Of a stretch of 39,815 nt of DNA, positions 17,879-26,879 are shown piece by piece. A program made the position numbers and the translations under genes. The DNA comes from Acidobacteriota bacterium (GTDB lineage: Bacteria > Acidobacteriota > Terriglobia > Bryobacterales > Bryobacteraceae). How positions within the stretch are numbered: the stretch's first letter is position 1; each line of letters starts with the position of its first letter. The notes under the pieces were generated by a model, which was not told the DNA's origin, did not search any database, and was given only the letters and a program-made list of their open reading frames with translations. The stretch covers positions 1 to 39,815 of the forward strand of contig JACPNQ010000046.1 of the NCBI GenBank assembly GCA_016185425.1. Direction: 5' to 3'.

Positions 17879-18232
17879 ATGGCCCGCCTCTCTACTCACG
17901 TGCTCGATACCGCAAGCGGCCGCCCGGCTGAAGGGATTGCCATCGCTTTATACCGCGTGACCGGCGCCGCGCGCGAGAAGTGCGCCGAGACCATCACCAA
18001 CCGTGACGGCCGCACTGACGCGCCGCTGCTCTCCGGTGATCGCATCCCGGCCGGCGTGTATGAGCTGATCTTCGCCGCCGGTTCGTATTTGGAAAAATCG
18101 GGCGCCGCGCTTACGGATCCGCCATTTCTCGATGACGTGGTCATACGCTTCGGCATCGCCGATGAGGCTGGCAATTACCACGTGCCCTTGCTGCTCTCCG
18201 CGCACGGGTACACCACCTACAGAGGCTCATGA
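17879..18232 (+). CDS. hiuH: 5-hydroxyisourate hydrolase (transthyretin-like)
   Basis: Hydrolyses 5-hydroxyisourate to OHCU. At 117 residues it has the transthyretin-related length and both signature ends: LSTHVLDTASGRPA near the N-terminus (active-site His) and YHVPLLLSAHGYTTYRGS at the C-terminus, the YRGS tail that marks HIU hydrolases against true transthyretin. No signal peptide, so cytoplasmic. ATG 17879 begins one base after the uricase stop, and its stop overlaps the next ATG (ATGA). Confidence 0.96.
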   Translation: MARLSTHVLDTASGRPAEGIAIALYRVTGAAREKCAETITNRDGRTDAPLLSGDRIPAGVYELIFAAGSYLEKSGAALTDPPFLDDVVIRFGIADEAGNYHVPLLLSAHGYTTYRGS

Positions 18233-19437
18233 GTCGCGATTGGAGCAGTGCCGCGCGGTTGTGCATCGCCCGTTGCCGTGAGCTCGCATCGTTCACCGAA
18301 GAGCCCGGGCGCATTACACGCACCTACCTTTCGCCGCCGATGCATCACGTGCACCGCGCGCTTCGAGGTTGGTTGCAGCGGTGCGGCGCCGCTGTCTCCA
18401 TTGACGCCGCAGGCAATCTGCGCGCGCTTCTGGGCCCAGGCAACCGGCCGCGTCTTTTAATCGGCTCGCACCTGGACACCGTGCCCAATGCCGGAGCTTT
18501 CGATGGAATTCTAGGAGTGGTGCTGGGTGTGGCAATGTTGGAAGCAGCGGGCGAGTTGACCTTCGACGTCGAAGTTGTCGGCTTCTCCGAGGAGGAGGGC
18601 GTGCGCTACGGCATTCCATTTATCGGCAGCCGCGCGGCGGTTGGCTTGCTTGACCAGGGAACCATAGCGACCATTTCCGCCGCCATTCGCGACTTTGGCC
18701 TGGACCCGGCGGAAATGCCCGCGGCCCGCATCAGCCCGAAGGCAGCCGCGTTCCTGGAGGTCCATATAGAGCAGGGGCCGGTGCTTGAAAATCTCGACCT
18801 GCCACTAGGGGTGGTCACCGCCATCGCCGCGCAGAGCCGCGCCGAGATCGTCTTCCAGGGCAGCGCGGCTCATGCCGGAACCACGCCCGCCGCACATCGC
18901 AAAGATGCGCTGGCGGCTGCGTGCGAATGGGTGGGGGCAGTGGAACGCGCAATGGTGGAGACGCCCGGTCTGATGGCCACCGCCGGACGAATCACCGCCG
19001 AACCAGGCGCACGCAACGTGATTGCCGGCCGGGCCACAGCCACGCTGGATATTCGCCACGCATCGGGCGATGTGCGCACCGAAGCTCTTGAGCGGCTCAC
19101 GGACTGCGCGCACGCCATCGCGTTGCGTCGAGGTCTGGACGTCAGCGTCGAAATCCAATCGGCCGCACCCGCCACTGCCATGGATTCCGCGCTCACAGAT
19201 GTCCTGGCCGCGGCAGCGGCGGCATCAGGAACACCGGCACTCCGAATGGTTAGCGGCGCTGGACACGATGCAATGATTCTGGCTCCGCACGTGCCGTCCA
19301 CCATGCTCTTCGTTCGCAGTTCCGGTGGCAGCCATTGCCCCGAGGAATCCGTCCGCGAGAGGGACGTGGCCGCGGCCCTGGCGTGCGGTTTTGAATTCAT
19401 GATGCGGAGCTCGCGCGAGGGATTGCCGCATGCCTGA
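18229..19437 (+). CDS. allC: Allantoate amidohydrolase (M20 family)
   Basis: Binuclear-metal M20/hydantoinase-carbamoylase-type enzyme (402 residues), expected to convert allantoate to (S)-ureidoglycine with release of CO2 and ammonia. Metal ligands are in GSHLDTVPNAGAFDG (His, Asp), SEEEGVRY (Glu), EVHIEQGPVLE (His) and GGSHCPEES (His); the dimerisation-domain motif GSAAHAGTTP and SGAGHDAM are present. Its relatives include carbamoylases and ureidoglycolate amidohydrolase. I assign allantoate because the second M20 gene in this operon (21492-22730) fits ureidoglycolate clearly better and the pathway otherwise lacks this step. ATGA overlap with hiuH. Confidence 0.88.
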   Translation: MSRDWSSAARLCIARCRELASFTEEPGRITRTYLSPPMHHVHRALRGWLQRCGAAVSIDAAGNLRALLGPGNRPRLLIGSHLDTVPNAGAFDGILGVVLGVAMLEAAGELTFDVEVVGFSEEEGVRYGIPFIGSRAAVGLLDQGTIATISAAIRDFGLDPAEMPAARISPKAAAFLEVHIEQGPVLENLDLPLGVVTAIAAQSRAEIVFQGSAAHAGTTPAAHRKDALAAACEWVGAVERAMVETPGLMATAGRITAEPGARNVIAGRATATLDIRHASGDVRTEALERLTDCAHAIALRRGLDVSVEIQSAAPATAMDSALTDVLAAAAAASGTPALRMVSGAGHDAMILAPHVPSTMLFVRSSGGSHCPEESVRERDVAAALACGFEFMMRSSREGLPHA

Positions 19438-20764
19438 TCTGTTGATCCGCAACGGCTCTGTGGTTACCGCCAGTGGCATGGTCAACGCGGACATCGCGAT
19501 TGAAGATGGCGCCATATCCGCCATCGGCACGGAGCTGTATGCGCCAGGGGAAGAGATCGACGCCACCGGTCTCACCATTCTTCCGGGTCTTATCGACATT
19601 CACGTGCACTTCAACGAACCGGGGCGCACCGAGTGGGAGGGCGCCGCAACGGGTAGCCGCGCGCTTGCCGCCGGCGGGGGCGTCCTCTACTTCGACATGC
19701 CGTTGAACTCGTCGCCTTGCACGATCTCGGCGGTTGATTTTGACGCCAAGCGCGCGGCTTTGGAAGCGGCGTCGACCACCGATTTCGCGATGTGGGGTGG
19801 CTTGGTTCCGGGCCGCGTCCGCCAGATGGCTGAGCTTGCAGAGCGCGGAGTGATCGGCTTCAAAGCCTTTCTGTGTAACTCGGGCCTTGCGGAGTTTCCA
19901 GCCGCCGATGACGACACGCTCTATCAGGGAATGCGCGAAGCCGCGCGTTTAGGGCTGCCCGTCGCGGTCCATGCTGAGAACGATGCGATCACCGGCGGCC
20001 TGGCCCGCCACGCACAGGCCGAAGGACGCACCGGGGCTCGCGACTATCTGGCGTCTCGCCCCATCGCCGCCGAGGTGGAGGCGATCGAACGCGCCGGTCG
20101 CATTGCGCGCGAGACCGGCGCGAAGCTCCACATCGTGCACGTCAGTTGCGGCTCGTCTGTGGCCGCCGCGCTGGAATCCCGCGCGCAAGGGACGGATATT
20201 TCCATCGAGACCTGCGCGCACTATCTGCACTTCACGGAAGACGACATGGTTCGTATCGGCGCCGCCGCCAAGTGCGCGCCGCCTCTGCGCAGCGCGGCTG
20301 AACGCGAATCATTATGGGATCGGTTGACCCGCGGGGATATCGATGCGGTTGCCTCCGATCATTCGCCAGCGCCTCCCGAAATGAAAACAGGCGGCGACTT
20401 CTTCGCTATCTGGGGCGGAATTGCCGGCGTGCAATTTACGCTGGCGGTGCTTTTGCAGCGCGCCGATCTGCCGGTGGAACGCATCGCCTTGCTCACTTCG
20501 GCGTTTGCCGCTCGCCGTTTTCAGTTGCCTAACAGGGGTGAGATCGCCGTGGGCCATGATGCCGATCTCGCGCTGATTAATCTCAACGAATCTATCAGCG
20601 TGGATGCGGCGAGCCTCTTTCAACGGCACAAGATCACACCCTATCTGGGACAATCTTTCCGCGGCTGTGTGCGCCGAACGATCCTGCGTGGGCGGACCAT
20701 TTTTCATGACGGCCAACATTTTCCGGGCGCGGGCCGCTTGATTCGCCCAGCTCAAAGGACATAG
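19430..20764 (+). CDS. allB: Allantoinase
   Basis: Cyclic amidohydrolase opening (S)-allantoin to allantoate, 444 residues. Amidohydrolase landmarks are DIHVHFNEPGRTEWEG (HxH followed by the allantoinase-type FNEPGR), GFKAFLCNSG with the carboxylated-lysine candidate, AVHAEN, HIVHVS and SDHSPAPPEMK. NEPGRTEWEG and the SDHSP...K segment separate it from dihydroorotase and dihydropyrimidinase. It overlaps allC by 8 bases and ends 2 bases before the ureidoglycine aminohydrolase gene. It acts before AllC in the pathway although encoded after it. Confidence 0.95.
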   Translation: MPDLLIRNGSVVTASGMVNADIAIEDGAISAIGTELYAPGEEIDATGLTILPGLIDIHVHFNEPGRTEWEGAATGSRALAAGGGVLYFDMPLNSSPCTISAVDFDAKRAALEAASTTDFAMWGGLVPGRVRQMAELAERGVIGFKAFLCNSGLAEFPAADDDTLYQGMREAARLGLPVAVHAENDAITGGLARHAQAEGRTGARDYLASRPIAAEVEAIERAGRIARETGAKLHIVHVSCGSSVAAALESRAQGTDISIETCAHYLHFTEDDMVRIGAAAKCAPPLRSAAERESLWDRLTRGDIDAVASDHSPAPPEMKTGGDFFAIWGGIAGVQFTLAVLLQRADLPVERIALLTSAFAARRFQLPNRGEIAVGHDADLALINLNESISVDAASLFQRHKITPYLGQSFRGCVRRTILRGRTIFHDGQHFPGAGRLIRPAQRT

Positions 20765-20766
20765 CC

Positions 20767-21498
20767 ATGCACAACCTGGGACATACGCGCAGCGCACGCC
20801 GCACCGATCATTATCTACTCACGCCCGATACTTTCGTTCGAACTCCCATGCCGGGCATGACCAACGCCACCGCGGTGGTGCATGCCTCGCCCGCGGGCGG
20901 CGCGAAATTCACACAGTATACGGCTGAGCTGGAAGCTGGGGGAGCCTTCGGGCCTACCTCCGCGCAGCGCTTTATCTACGTGCTCGAAGGCGTTCTGACG
21001 GCGGGCGAGTGTACGCTTGGCCCCAACGCGTATCTCTACATTCCCGCGGGAACCGCGCTGGAGATCCGCGCCGCCACGAAGGCGCGGGCAGCCGTGATCG
21101 AAAAGCCCTTCCAACCGCTGGCCGGCGTCGCCGCTCCGGAAATCCTTTCCGGCGATGAAACCTCCGTCGCTTCCGTCGCCCTGGGCGGAGACGAAACCCT
21201 GCAAGTCCGCCAACTTATTCCCGAGGGTCCGCGTTTCGACTTCGCCGTGAATACGATGATCTACGAGCCAGGGGCCGCGCTTTCCATGGTTGAAATTCAC
21301 GTCATGGAGCACGGCCTGCTGATGCTGGAAGGCGGCGGCATCTATCGGCTGGGCGACTGCTGGTATCCCGTGACCGCGGGCGATTTTATCTGGATGGGAC
21401 CTTATTGTCCGCAGTGGTTCGGCGCCCTTGGCAAAACGCCGGCGAAGTATCTCATCTACAAAGATTTCAACCGGCACCCATTGGACCCGGCATGTTAA
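20767..21498 (+). CDS. allE: (S)-ureidoglycine aminohydrolase
   Basis: Bicupin Mn enzyme (243 residues; also called YlbA or UGlyAH) releasing ammonia from (S)-ureidoglycine to give (S)-ureidoglycolate. The C-terminal cupin keeps the family's metal-binding layout: EIHVMEHGLLMLEGG (Glu176, two His), then WYPVTAGDFIWMGPYCPQW with the Gln ligand, and YLIYKDFNRHP. The N-terminal cupin (FIYVLEGVLTAG...YIPAGT) is less metal-like, as usual. The enzyme guarantees the ureidoglycolate stereochemistry needed by the following gene product. Two bases after allB; its stop overlaps the next gene by 7 bases. Confidence 0.95.
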   Translation: MHNLGHTRSARRTDHYLLTPDTFVRTPMPGMTNATAVVHASPAGGAKFTQYTAELEAGGAFGPTSAQRFIYVLEGVLTAGECTLGPNAYLYIPAGTALEIRAATKARAAVIEKPFQPLAGVAAPEILSGDETSVASVALGGDETLQVRQLIPEGPRFDFAVNTMIYEPGAALSMVEIHVMEHGLLMLEGGGIYRLGDCWYPVTAGDFIWMGPYCPQWFGALGKTPAKYLIYKDFNRHPLDPAC

Positions 21499-22730
21499 CC
21501 GCGAATCGTGCGCGTCTGGACGGGGAGATTGCAACGCTTGCCGCGATCTCTGAAGCGGCGGCACCCGCAGTCACGCGAATCGTTTTCTCCGCATGTGATC
21601 TGCGAGCCCGCGCTTACTTCAAAGAGCTGGCGCACTCGGCCGGTCTGGCGCTTCGCGAAGATGCCGTGGGCAACACGTTCGCCCGGTGGCCGGGCTCCGA
21701 ACCGGGTCTGTCCGCCGTCGCCACAGGTTCGCATATCGACGCCATTCCTAACGCCGGCGCCTACGACGGAACCGTGGGCGTGCTCGGAGGAATTGAGGCG
21801 ATCCGCGCGTTGCAGGCCGATGGATTCGTGCCGCGCCGCGCCATCGAGCTAATCCTTTTCACGTCGGAGGAGCCCACGCGCTTCGGCATCGGGTGCCTGG
21901 GCAGCCGATTGATGTCGGGCTCGCTTGACGCCTCAAGCGGTTCGCGCCTGCGCGACCAAGCGGGCAGCACGTTGGATGAAGTGCGCAGCGCCGCCGGGTT
22001 CACGGGCCCGCTGGAGACTGTCCGTATGGCTGCCGGCGCCTACAGCGCATTTGTTGAATTGCACATTGAGCAAGGTCCGTTGTTGGAGCGCGAAGAGATC
22101 CCAATCGGCATCGTCACCGCCATCGCCGCGCCGGCGAGTTTGCGTATCACCATTGATGGCGAAGGCGGCCACGCGGGCGCGGTTTTGATGCCTCAGCGGC
22201 ACGACGCGTTTCTCGCGGCGGCAGAAATCGCACTTGCCGCCGAGGCCGCCGCGAAAGCCACGGGCGCCATTGACACTGTTGCCACGGCTGGTGTTTGCGA
22301 GGTGTTTCCCGGCGCCGTCAATAGCATCCCCAGCCGAGCGTCGCTGATGCTCGACATTCGCGATATCGATGGTATGCGCCGCGATTCGGTGCTGCGCTCA
22401 GTCGATGCGTCAATCGCCGGGATCGCCGCCCGCCGCGGCGTCCGCATTGCCACCGAACTCATTAATGCGGATGACCCCGCGTCCTGCGGCCCCGCCGCCA
22501 TTGAAGCCCTCCGGGAAGCCGCGCTCTCTCGCAACCTTCTACACCGCGAAATGGTGAGCCGCGCCTACCATGACTCACTGTTCATGGCTCGTATCGCGCC
22601 GGTTGCGATGTTGTTCATCCCCTGCCGCGGCGGCTACAGCCATCGCCCGGACGAGTTCGCTTCCAGCCAGCACATTGCGCAAGGAGTGGAGGTGCTAGCC
22701 GAAGCTCTGCGCCGTCTTAGCTCCGCGTAA
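21492..22730 (+). CDS. Ureidoglycolate amidohydrolase, plant type (M20 family)
   Basis: M20 enzyme (412 residues) expected to convert (S)-ureidoglycolate to glyoxylate, CO2 and two ammonia, the urea-free last step known from Arabidopsis UAH. Segments characteristic of that group are TGSHIDAIPNAGAYDGTVGV, LFTSEEPTRFGIGCLGSR, ELHIEQGPLLEREEIPIG, GEGGHAGAVLMP, SRAYHDSLFMARIAPVAM and RGGYSHRPDE. The SEEPTRFG form (rather than EEEGVRF) and GGHAGAVLMP (rather than AHAGTTP) set it apart from allantoate amidohydrolase. Metal ligands (His, Asp, Glu, His, His) are all present. ATG 21492 overlaps the preceding stop; upstream in-frame codons lie within allE and are not used. Last gene of the operon. Confidence 0.9.
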   Translation: MLTANRARLDGEIATLAAISEAAAPAVTRIVFSACDLRARAYFKELAHSAGLALREDAVGNTFARWPGSEPGLSAVATGSHIDAIPNAGAYDGTVGVLGGIEAIRALQADGFVPRRAIELILFTSEEPTRFGIGCLGSRLMSGSLDASSGSRLRDQAGSTLDEVRSAAGFTGPLETVRMAAGAYSAFVELHIEQGPLLEREEIPIGIVTAIAAPASLRITIDGEGGHAGAVLMPQRHDAFLAAAEIALAAEAAAKATGAIDTVATAGVCEVFPGAVNSIPSRASLMLDIRDIDGMRRDSVLRSVDASIAGIAARRGVRIATELINADDPASCGPAAIEALREAALSRNLLHREMVSRAYHDSLFMARIAPVAMLFIPCRGGYSHRPDEFASSQHIAQGVEVLAEALRRLSSA

Positions 22731-22826
22731 CTGCTTGCAATGATATCGAACGCGTGAGGCGCCCAAAGATCCGGCCAGGCATTGAGGATTTGCCGGATTT
22801 CCGGAGTGGTTCGATCATCCGTGAGG

Positions 22827-22832
22827 TATACT
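22827..22832 (+). promoter_or_regulatory. -10-like TATACT close to the sodC start
   Basis: TATACT lies 9 bases upstream of the ATG at 22842, too close for a normal leader. It fits a leaderless transcript, although a GAGG at 22823-22826 just precedes it. Confidence 0.35.
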
Positions 22833-22841
22833 GTTGGGCTC

Positions 22842-23567
22842 ATGGGCATAACTCGTCTTATAAGCCTCGTAAGTCTCGCGGCCGCGGGTGCGCTGATGTT
22901 AGGCGCCCAGGGCCAACCTGAAGCGCGGATCTACCGCGCGAAAGCGACGATTCGCGGCGCGGCCGGTTCGGGAGTCTCCGGAGTGGTGCGCTTTACCCAG
23001 GTGGATGGCGGCATTTTGCCGACGGTATTAGTAGAAGCCGAGATTATCGGACTGCAGCCAGGAGCCCGTCACGGATTTCACATTCACGAGCGCGGCAATT
23101 GCTCCGACACCAACCCCGTGACCGGCGCGGCGGGCGCTTTTGTCGGCGCCGGCGGACATTTCGATCCAGGCCCGAAAAGCGATTCCAATCCCGACGCGAA
23201 CCATCCCTTCCACATGGGAGATCTTCCGAATATCCAGGTGAACGAGTTCGGCGTCGGATATCTCCGGCACACTACCAGCCGCGTAACGCTCTCGCCGGGC
23301 CCGTTGACTATCTTCGATCCAGACGATCCTACTACCGCGTTCGACGACACCGACAGCGCCGTGATCCTGCACGTCAATGAGGATCAAGGGACCACCGGTA
23401 CTGCGGGTGGCGCGGGTGGGGCGCGTCTTGCCTGCGGGATTATCGATCGTGTTAGCGGCTGGGAGACGGCTTCGGTTCCAAACGCATCGCCAGCCATGCG
23501 GGCCGAGAAGTCACCCTCCGCGAGCGGCCACGAGGGCCACGGCAAGAGCGCTGACGCGCAGCACTAG
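22842..23567 (+). CDS. sodC: Secreted Cu/Zn superoxide dismutase
   Basis: Dismutes superoxide outside the cytoplasm; 241 residues with a signal peptide (MGITRLISLVSLAAAGALMLGAQG). Copper and zinc ligands are in GFHIHERGNC (HxH and one Cys of the conserved disulfide), GGHFDPG, NHPFHMGDLPNI (His and Asp) and VILHVNED; the second Cys and the conserved Arg are in GGARLACGII. A His-rich tail (GHEGHGK...DAQH) follows. It is longer than classical bacterial SodC because of the tail and a Thr-rich insertion near TLSPGPLTIFDPDD. It is outside the purine operon (111 bases downstream) but may deal with superoxide from XDH only if that reached the periplasm, so a link is not supported. Confidence 0.92.
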   Translation: MGITRLISLVSLAAAGALMLGAQGQPEARIYRAKATIRGAAGSGVSGVVRFTQVDGGILPTVLVEAEIIGLQPGARHGFHIHERGNCSDTNPVTGAAGAFVGAGGHFDPGPKSDSNPDANHPFHMGDLPNIQVNEFGVGYLRHTTSRVTLSPGPLTIFDPDDPTTAFDDTDSAVILHVNEDQGTTGTAGGAGGARLACGIIDRVSGWETASVPNASPAMRAEKSPSASGHEGHGKSADAQH

Positions 23568-23770
23568 CGGTCAGTAAGCCGGAGTCCCGCCGCCGCAACA
23601 TCGCCGGCGTCGAGGAATGGCGCCGGTTCGACCACCGATCACCCGCCTCTGCCACGATCACAACCCCTATTGCGGTTCCACGCAGCGCATCGAGCATGTC
23701 TCGCGGTCACAATCGCCTTCTTAGGTTGACTCCTTGACGGCGGGCAACACAACGCAGAGCCGGGCGCGAT

Positions 23771-25096
23771 ATGTTGTTAAGTCACGCCATGCTTCGATTC
23801 GCCATCCTCTCCTTTCTTGCCATCAGCCTGTTCTCGCAGGACCGTGCCGGCACCGTCCAGGTTCGCGTCTCCACCGACCGGTCCGATTGGCGCTATGAGC
23901 CCGGCCAACCCGTCCGCTTCCGCATTGTCGCCGTACAGGATGGCCATCCTCTAAGCGGCATCCAGGTGTCCTACCGGATCGGCCCCGAGATGATGCCACC
24001 GAGGATCGACCAGACCGCGACTCTCAGCGCCGGCGGTCTGACTGTCGATGGCGGCACACTGAACGAACCCGGGTTTCTCCGATGCATTGTTACGATCGAG
24101 CGAAACGGGAAGGTCTACCGCGGACTCGCCACAGCCGCGTTTCGGCCGGAAGCCATCCAACCTACGCAGCAGGACCCTCCCGACTTCGATCCGTTCTGGG
24201 CCGCCGGTAAAGCAGCTCTCGCCAAGGTTCCTATAGACGCGAAGGTCACGCCGCTGCCCGAATACGGAAACTCCTCTGTCGACTGCTATCACGTCAATCT
24301 CCAGAACGTCGGCATGGGTTCCGCTCCTTCGCGCTTCTATGGAGTTCTTTGCGAGCCGAAGGCGCCTGGCAAGTATCCTGCGCTCCTCAGCGTACCCGGC
24401 GCCGGCGTCCGTCCCTATCGTGGTCTTGCCACGATGGCCGCGCGCGGCATCATTACCTTGCAGGTGGGGATTCACGGCATTCCGGTCACGATGGACCAAT
24501 CCGTCTACGACTCCCTCGGCGCGGGCGCACTCGCAAACTACAACACCTTCGGACTCGACAACCGGGACCGCTACTACTATCGCCGCGTCTATCTCGGCTG
24601 CGTTCGCGCCAACGATTTTCTGACCAGCCATCCCAAGTGGGATGGAACCCATCTCGCGGTCACCGGGGGCAGTCAGGGCGGAGCACTCTCCATCGTCACT
24701 GCCGCGCTTGATTCCCGCGTCAAAGGCTTGGCCGCGTATTACCCGGCGCTTTCCGATGTCACGGGATACCTGCAGAATCGTGCCGGGGGCTGGCCGCACA
24801 TGTTTCGTGCCGCCGATGGCCCGCTGGCGCACCGCTCGCCGGACAAGATTGACACAACGCGTTATTACGACGTGGTCAACTTCGCACGCCGCATCAAAGT
24901 ACCGGGCTTCTACTCGTGGGGTTTTAACGACGAGACGTGCCCGCCGACCTCCATGTACTCGGCTTACAACGTAATTTCCGCACAAAAGAAATTGCTATTG
25001 GCGCTCGAAACAGGGCACAACAACGTCCCCGAGCAAGTCGCTCAAGTCGATGAGTGGCTGCAAGCGTTCCTGAAGACGCGCTCGCCAGGAAACTAA
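23771..25096 (+). CDS. Secreted acetylxylan esterase (AXE1)-like alpha/beta hydrolase
   Basis: Alpha/beta hydrolase of the acetylxylan esterase/cephalosporin-C deacetylase type, 441 residues. The signal peptide is MLRFAILSFLAISLFSQ, preceded by six residues if ATG 23771 is used; ATG 23789 is equally plausible and neither has a clear ribosome site. An N-terminal ~120-residue beta-rich domain (YEPGQPVRFRIVA...GVQVSYRIG-like) precedes the hydrolase domain, which starts at DFDPFWAAGKAAL. The catalytic triad is visible as TGGSQGG (Ser), NDETCPPTSMYSAYN (Asp) and TGHNN (His). Probably deacetylates plant polysaccharides. It converges on the NHL pseudogene with 24 bases between stops. Confidence 0.9.
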   Translation: MLLSHAMLRFAILSFLAISLFSQDRAGTVQVRVSTDRSDWRYEPGQPVRFRIVAVQDGHPLSGIQVSYRIGPEMMPPRIDQTATLSAGGLTVDGGTLNEPGFLRCIVTIERNGKVYRGLATAAFRPEAIQPTQQDPPDFDPFWAAGKAALAKVPIDAKVTPLPEYGNSSVDCYHVNLQNVGMGSAPSRFYGVLCEPKAPGKYPALLSVPGAGVRPYRGLATMAARGIITLQVGIHGIPVTMDQSVYDSLGAGALANYNTFGLDNRDRYYYRRVYLGCVRANDFLTSHPKWDGTHLAVTGGSQGGALSIVTAALDSRVKGLAAYYPALSDVTGYLQNRAGGWPHMFRAADGPLAHRSPDKIDTTRYYDVVNFARRIKVPGFYSWGFNDETCPPTSMYSAYNVISAQKKLLLALETGHNNVPEQVAQVDEWLQAFLKTRSPGN

Positions 25097-25120
25097 GATC
25101 CGTACTCGCGGCGCGGCCCC

Positions 25121-26776
25121 CTATCTCCGCACGGATAGCATCACACCCGATGGCGACGAAGCGCCGCCAATTGTCGCAATGATGGGCCAGTCTCCGTCCG
25201 CCAGCGATGGCGGCACCTGAATCGCGATCTGGTAGAGTCCCGCGTATCCCGGGGCCAGGGCCGCGCCGTGGACTGTGGCGCTAATTCCATTCACCGTCAC
25301 CAGCGGCGCAATCGCCGTCGAGTAAGTGGCATCGGCCGGAACTTGCACTCCGTACGGTATGGGAGGCAAGGCCGGGCCGAATCCCGAGGCCCCACAGGAT
25401 CAGCACTTCGCCGGGCTTGGCCGCGACGGTGGGCAGAGCGGGGAAGGTGCCGGCGCGGGCAACGAAGGTGAAGTCCTGCCGGCTTGCGACCGGCTGGTTA
25501 TTGGGCCAAGTGAAAAGGCGGGACCGTAGAGGCGCGAGACAGCCGTGCTCCCGAGGCAGTAGTAACGACAACTTCCTTCGGCCCGACGCCCCCGCCGGGA
25601 ACGAGAATATTGGGTTGTGTGGGGCTCACGAAGGCGATGTATGCACTCACTCCATCGATCGTCACGGACAGTCCTTCGAGCGAAGTGGGTAGCCTCCCGT
25701 TCACAATGGAGCGATCCCAGGTGGCCGCCGTTCCCGCCAATCCGGAACCCAAGATCGTTGCCCATCCATTCGGTACGATGCCCGGCTCGAAACTCGCGCC
25801 GCTCACTATACCGTTCGGCGCGATCGCTGGCCCCGCAGACGCGGCGACTCCCCAGATCTTGCGAATCCGGTAATTGAAAGTATCCGCGACATAGAGGTTG
25901 CCCTCTTCATCCAGGGCCAACGATCGCGGTGAGAAAAGCGTGGCACTCGTGGCCGGACCGCCATCTCCCGTATAACCGGGCAGACCTGTCCCGGCGACGG
26001 TAGAGACGAGGCCGGCCGGCGAGATGCGCCGAACTCGATTGGTGTCCGTGTCGGCATAGAAAAGATTGCCGGCGCCATCTACAACGACATTGGCCGGCGT
26101 CATCCCGGTGGCGGGCAAAGGCACTGATCGTCCCCGCCGGGTTTATCTTGCGAACACGATTCGCAAGCGAGTCCGTGATGTAGAGGTTGCCCGCGGCATC
26201 CACCGCCACGCCCGTCGCCATGAACTGTGCGCCGATCGCAGGGCCTCCATCGCCGGAGTTCCCGAGCAAGCCTGTGCCGGCGATGGTGGTGATGACGCCG
26301 TTACTCGAAACTTTGCGAACCTGCGCGCCGCTCGCGATGTATACATTTCGGTTGCTATCGACTGCGATCCCGTTCGGAAATACCTGCGCGCTGGTAGCGG
26401 GCCCACCGTCTCCCAGGCCAGGCCCAGCTCCGCCTCCGGCAAAGGTGCTGATGATCCCAGCGCTGTTCACCCTCCGAATTCGATTATTGGCTTGGTCGGC
26501 GATGTAGAGGTTGCCGGCCGAGCCGGTAGCAATCGTCAACGATTGGCCGCCGCCTCCAATGCCCGCCCTGGTGGCGAGACCGCCATCTCCCGGAAACGTT
26601 CCCGTTCCGTTTCCCGCGACCGTCGTGATCGTTCCCGGCGCCTGGGCCCAGACCGAAGGCAACGATACGCAGATCGCGGCGACGACCAGCAAAGGTCGCA
26701 CTCCCGGCTTAACTGCCGCACCGTCGAGCGTAATGGCGTTAGGCCCTTGCGAGAAGCGGCAGTAACGCGTTTTCAA
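25121..26776 (-). pseudogene. NHL-repeat protein with TIGR03437-like C-terminal domain, frameshifted
   Basis: A once-secreted protein: signal-like segment (PLLVVAAICVSLPSVWAQ), then NHL beta-propeller repeats (ITTVAGNGTGTFPGDGGLAT, GNLYIADQANNRIRRV and similar), then the C-terminal domain common in Solibacter-type proteins (PNGWATILGSGLA, KPGEVLILWGLG, GLYQIAIQVPPSLADGDWP). The coding frame changes at least three times. Near 26120 the frame shifts and part of one repeat is missing. Near 25515 SRASTVP continues as RLFTWPNNQPVA in another frame. Near 25382 one extra base separates ILWGLG from the expected FGPALPPIPYGV. The first break includes lost sequence, so decay is likelier than base-calling error alone. 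The most upstream start is TTG 26776. Confidence 0.85.
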
Positions 26777-26879
26777 TGGCTTGCCGTGTTATGTCGTCAC
26801 CCGCCGCAAGTAGTGAAGCGTGCAATTCCTGTCGTTACCGCAGACCAAGGGACTCGACGGAAGCGCTACCACAGGCCGG

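Noticed and set aside
21492..22730. Second allantoate amidohydrolase or N-carbamoyl-amino-acid hydrolase
   Set aside because: SEEPTRFG, GGHAGAVLMP and GGYSHRPDE fit ureidoglycolate amidohydrolase better, and the preceding gene makes its substrate.
22634..22849. 71-codon minus-strand frame between the ureide operon and sodC (MSPTVYLTDDRTTPEIRQIL...)
   Set aside because: The first half reads plausibly, but the rest is antisense to the operon's last gene, no ribosome site is seen and no family is recognised.
23452..23697. Minus-strand frame beginning MLDALRGTAIGVVIV
   Set aside because: Only a short hydrophobic start; the rest is Arg/Ser-rich antisense of sodC with no recognised family.
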